5,984 nt of DNA from Candidatus Parepulonipiscium sp. PG-Nun2H_MBin03 (GTDB lineage: Bacteria; Bacillota; Clostridia; Lachnospirales; Cellulosilyticaceae): contig MDJN01000118.1 of NCBI GenBank assembly GCA_001995005.1, positions 1-5,984 of the forward strand. The letters run 5' to 3'. Shown piece after piece: positions 5,357 through 5,984 of this stretch (position 1 is the stretch's first letter; the number at the start of each line of letters is the position of its first letter). Position numbers and translations under genes: made by a program. The notes under the pieces are model-generated. The model did no database searches. It saw only the letters and a program-made list of their open reading frames with translations, and had not been told where the DNA came from.

Positions 5357-5984
5357 ATGATTATAGAAAACAATTCTATCCAAAGCTATCAAGCTTATCA
5401 AGCTACTAATCAAGATACGCAAAAAACTACTCAAGATACACAAAAAACTACATCTGAACCTGATGTTGCGGCTACTTTTACACGTAGCGTACCAAATAAT
5501 GCTACTTATCAAAGACCTCATAGACATCCTCGTCCAGAAGAACTTAGTAGCGAACAAACTGAAGTAGCTGAAAAAGTTACTACTCCAACCACTATCGGTT
5601 CTACTGCTGAACAATCTACCGAAACAAAAGGGCTTAGCACTGAAGAGGTTAATGCTTTAGATTCGCAAAGAAAAGAATCTGAAACTGAGCTATTGCGTCA
5701 ATTAACTCAACAAACAATCGGTGGACAATCAGGAGTTAGTAGCTTTAGTATTGATGAAGAAACAGCAGCTATTTTAGTGAAAGTATTTGGTAGCGTAGAA
5801 GCCGCTGTTCCAGCTGTAGCATCAACTCCAGAAGCAGCAGCAGCAACTGTAGCTCCAGGTGGTTCATACTCTGTTGAAGCAGTAAGTGATCGTATTATGG
5901 AATTTGCAGTTTTTGCAGCAGGCGATGACACTGATAAGCTAGAAGAAATGCGAGCAGCTGTTCAACAAGGATTTAACGAGGCTG
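5357..5984 (+). CDS. Hypothetical protein, probably flagellar-regulon; partial, 3' end beyond the window
   Basis: The frame stays open from ATG 5357 to the window end (209 residues), with AAGGAGAG (5341-5348) 8 nt upstream. Two minus-strand frames over it are antisense shadows. The N-terminal half (1-92) looks disordered, rich in Gln, Thr, Ser and Pro, with a duplicated QDTQKTT (19-32). Residues 93-118 (LSTEEVNALDSQRKESETEL onward) form a likely helix; 156-168 is an Ala/Pro linker. Residues 171-209, with SVEAVSDRIMEFAVFAAGDD and KLEEMRAAVQQGFNEA, look like a conserved helical domain. From memory, uncharacterised clostridial and proteobacterial proteins (DUF5610-like) share a similar 'RI-x-FA ... 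GD ... KL-x-E ... GF-x-A' pattern; I could not verify this. There is no signal peptide or membrane segment. The sigma-28-like promoter suggests a late flagellar or motility role, by inference. It is not a flagellin, and the function is unknown. Confidence 0.85.
   Translation, partial: MIIENNSIQSYQAYQATNQDTQKTTQDTQKTTSEPDVAATFTRSVPNNATYQRPHRHPRPEELSSEQTEVAEKVTTPTTIGSTAEQSTETKGLSTEEVNALDSQRKESETELLRQLTQQTIGGQSGVSSFSIDEETAAILVKVFGSVEAAVPAVASTPEAAAATVAPGGSYSVEAVSDRIMEFAVFAAGDDTDKLEEMRAAVQQGFNEA
5411..5452 (+). repeat. 21-bp tandem duplication coding QDTQKTT twice
   Basis: Units 5411-5431 and 5432-5452 are identical at 19 of 21 bases and encode QDTQKTT twice (residues 19-32). The period is a multiple of three, so the frame is kept. 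It lies in the low-complexity, probably disordered N-terminal region of the partial gene. Confidence 0.9.

Noticed and set aside
5354..5931. Minus-strand open frames at 5354-5614 and 5707-5931
   Set aside because: They lie antisense to the plus-strand gene, have biased low-complexity composition (Ser/Phe-rich or Ala/Thr-rich), and lack ribosome sites and family features.

Overview
The window is AT-rich DNA with compact, divergently arranged genes and strong AAGGAG-type ribosome binding sites. The gene types (a clostridial-style glycogen phosphorylase, a YedF/DUF3343 selenium-sulfur cluster, an Rpn-family nuclease and a flagellar-type promoter) fit a motile, anaerobic, low-GC Firmicute of the class Clostridia, plausibly near Lachnospirales. 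The lineage is an inference from gene content and protein flavour; there is no rRNA or other marker here.

Layout, left to right. Positions 33-893 (minus) hold an intact Rpn/PD-(D/E)XK nuclease gene with a run of five GE-[KAIV]-[RK] repeats near its C-terminus. A perfect 11-bp inverted repeat at 937-976 looks like the terminator of the next operon. Positions 1000-5219 (minus) form one tight four-gene operon, transcribed right to left: yedF, a class V aminotransferase/cysteine desulfurase, a small DUF3343 protein, then glycogen phosphorylase (glgP). Junctions are 9 nt, a 4-nt ATGA overlap and 3 nt. Each downstream ribosome binding site lies inside or across the end of the gene before it, so translational coupling is likely. 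Positions 5357-5984 (plus) are the start of a divergent gene that runs off the window end. It encodes at least 209 residues of a Gln/Thr/Ala-rich protein of unknown function.

How they work together: the first three operon genes are a recurring set in which a cysteine desulfurase releases sulfur or selenium from (seleno)cysteine, while YedF (TusA-like plus DsrE-like domains) and the DUF3343 protein are thought to carry it as a persulfide or perselenide. selD and the Sec-insertion genes are not in the window. glgP, a carbon-storage enzyme, is an unexpected fourth member, attached by a 3-nt junction.

The divergent gene is preceded by a close match to the flagellar sigma-28 promoter (TAAA, 16 nt, GCCGATAT), which suggests it belongs to the late flagellar regulon. 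I found no RNA genes, CRISPR arrays, insertion sequences or other mobile elements, and no clear evidence of a wholly new system. The most useful leads are the sigma-28-linked unknown protein, the sulfur/selenium-glycogen operon, and a possible internal small protein in the Rpn gene.
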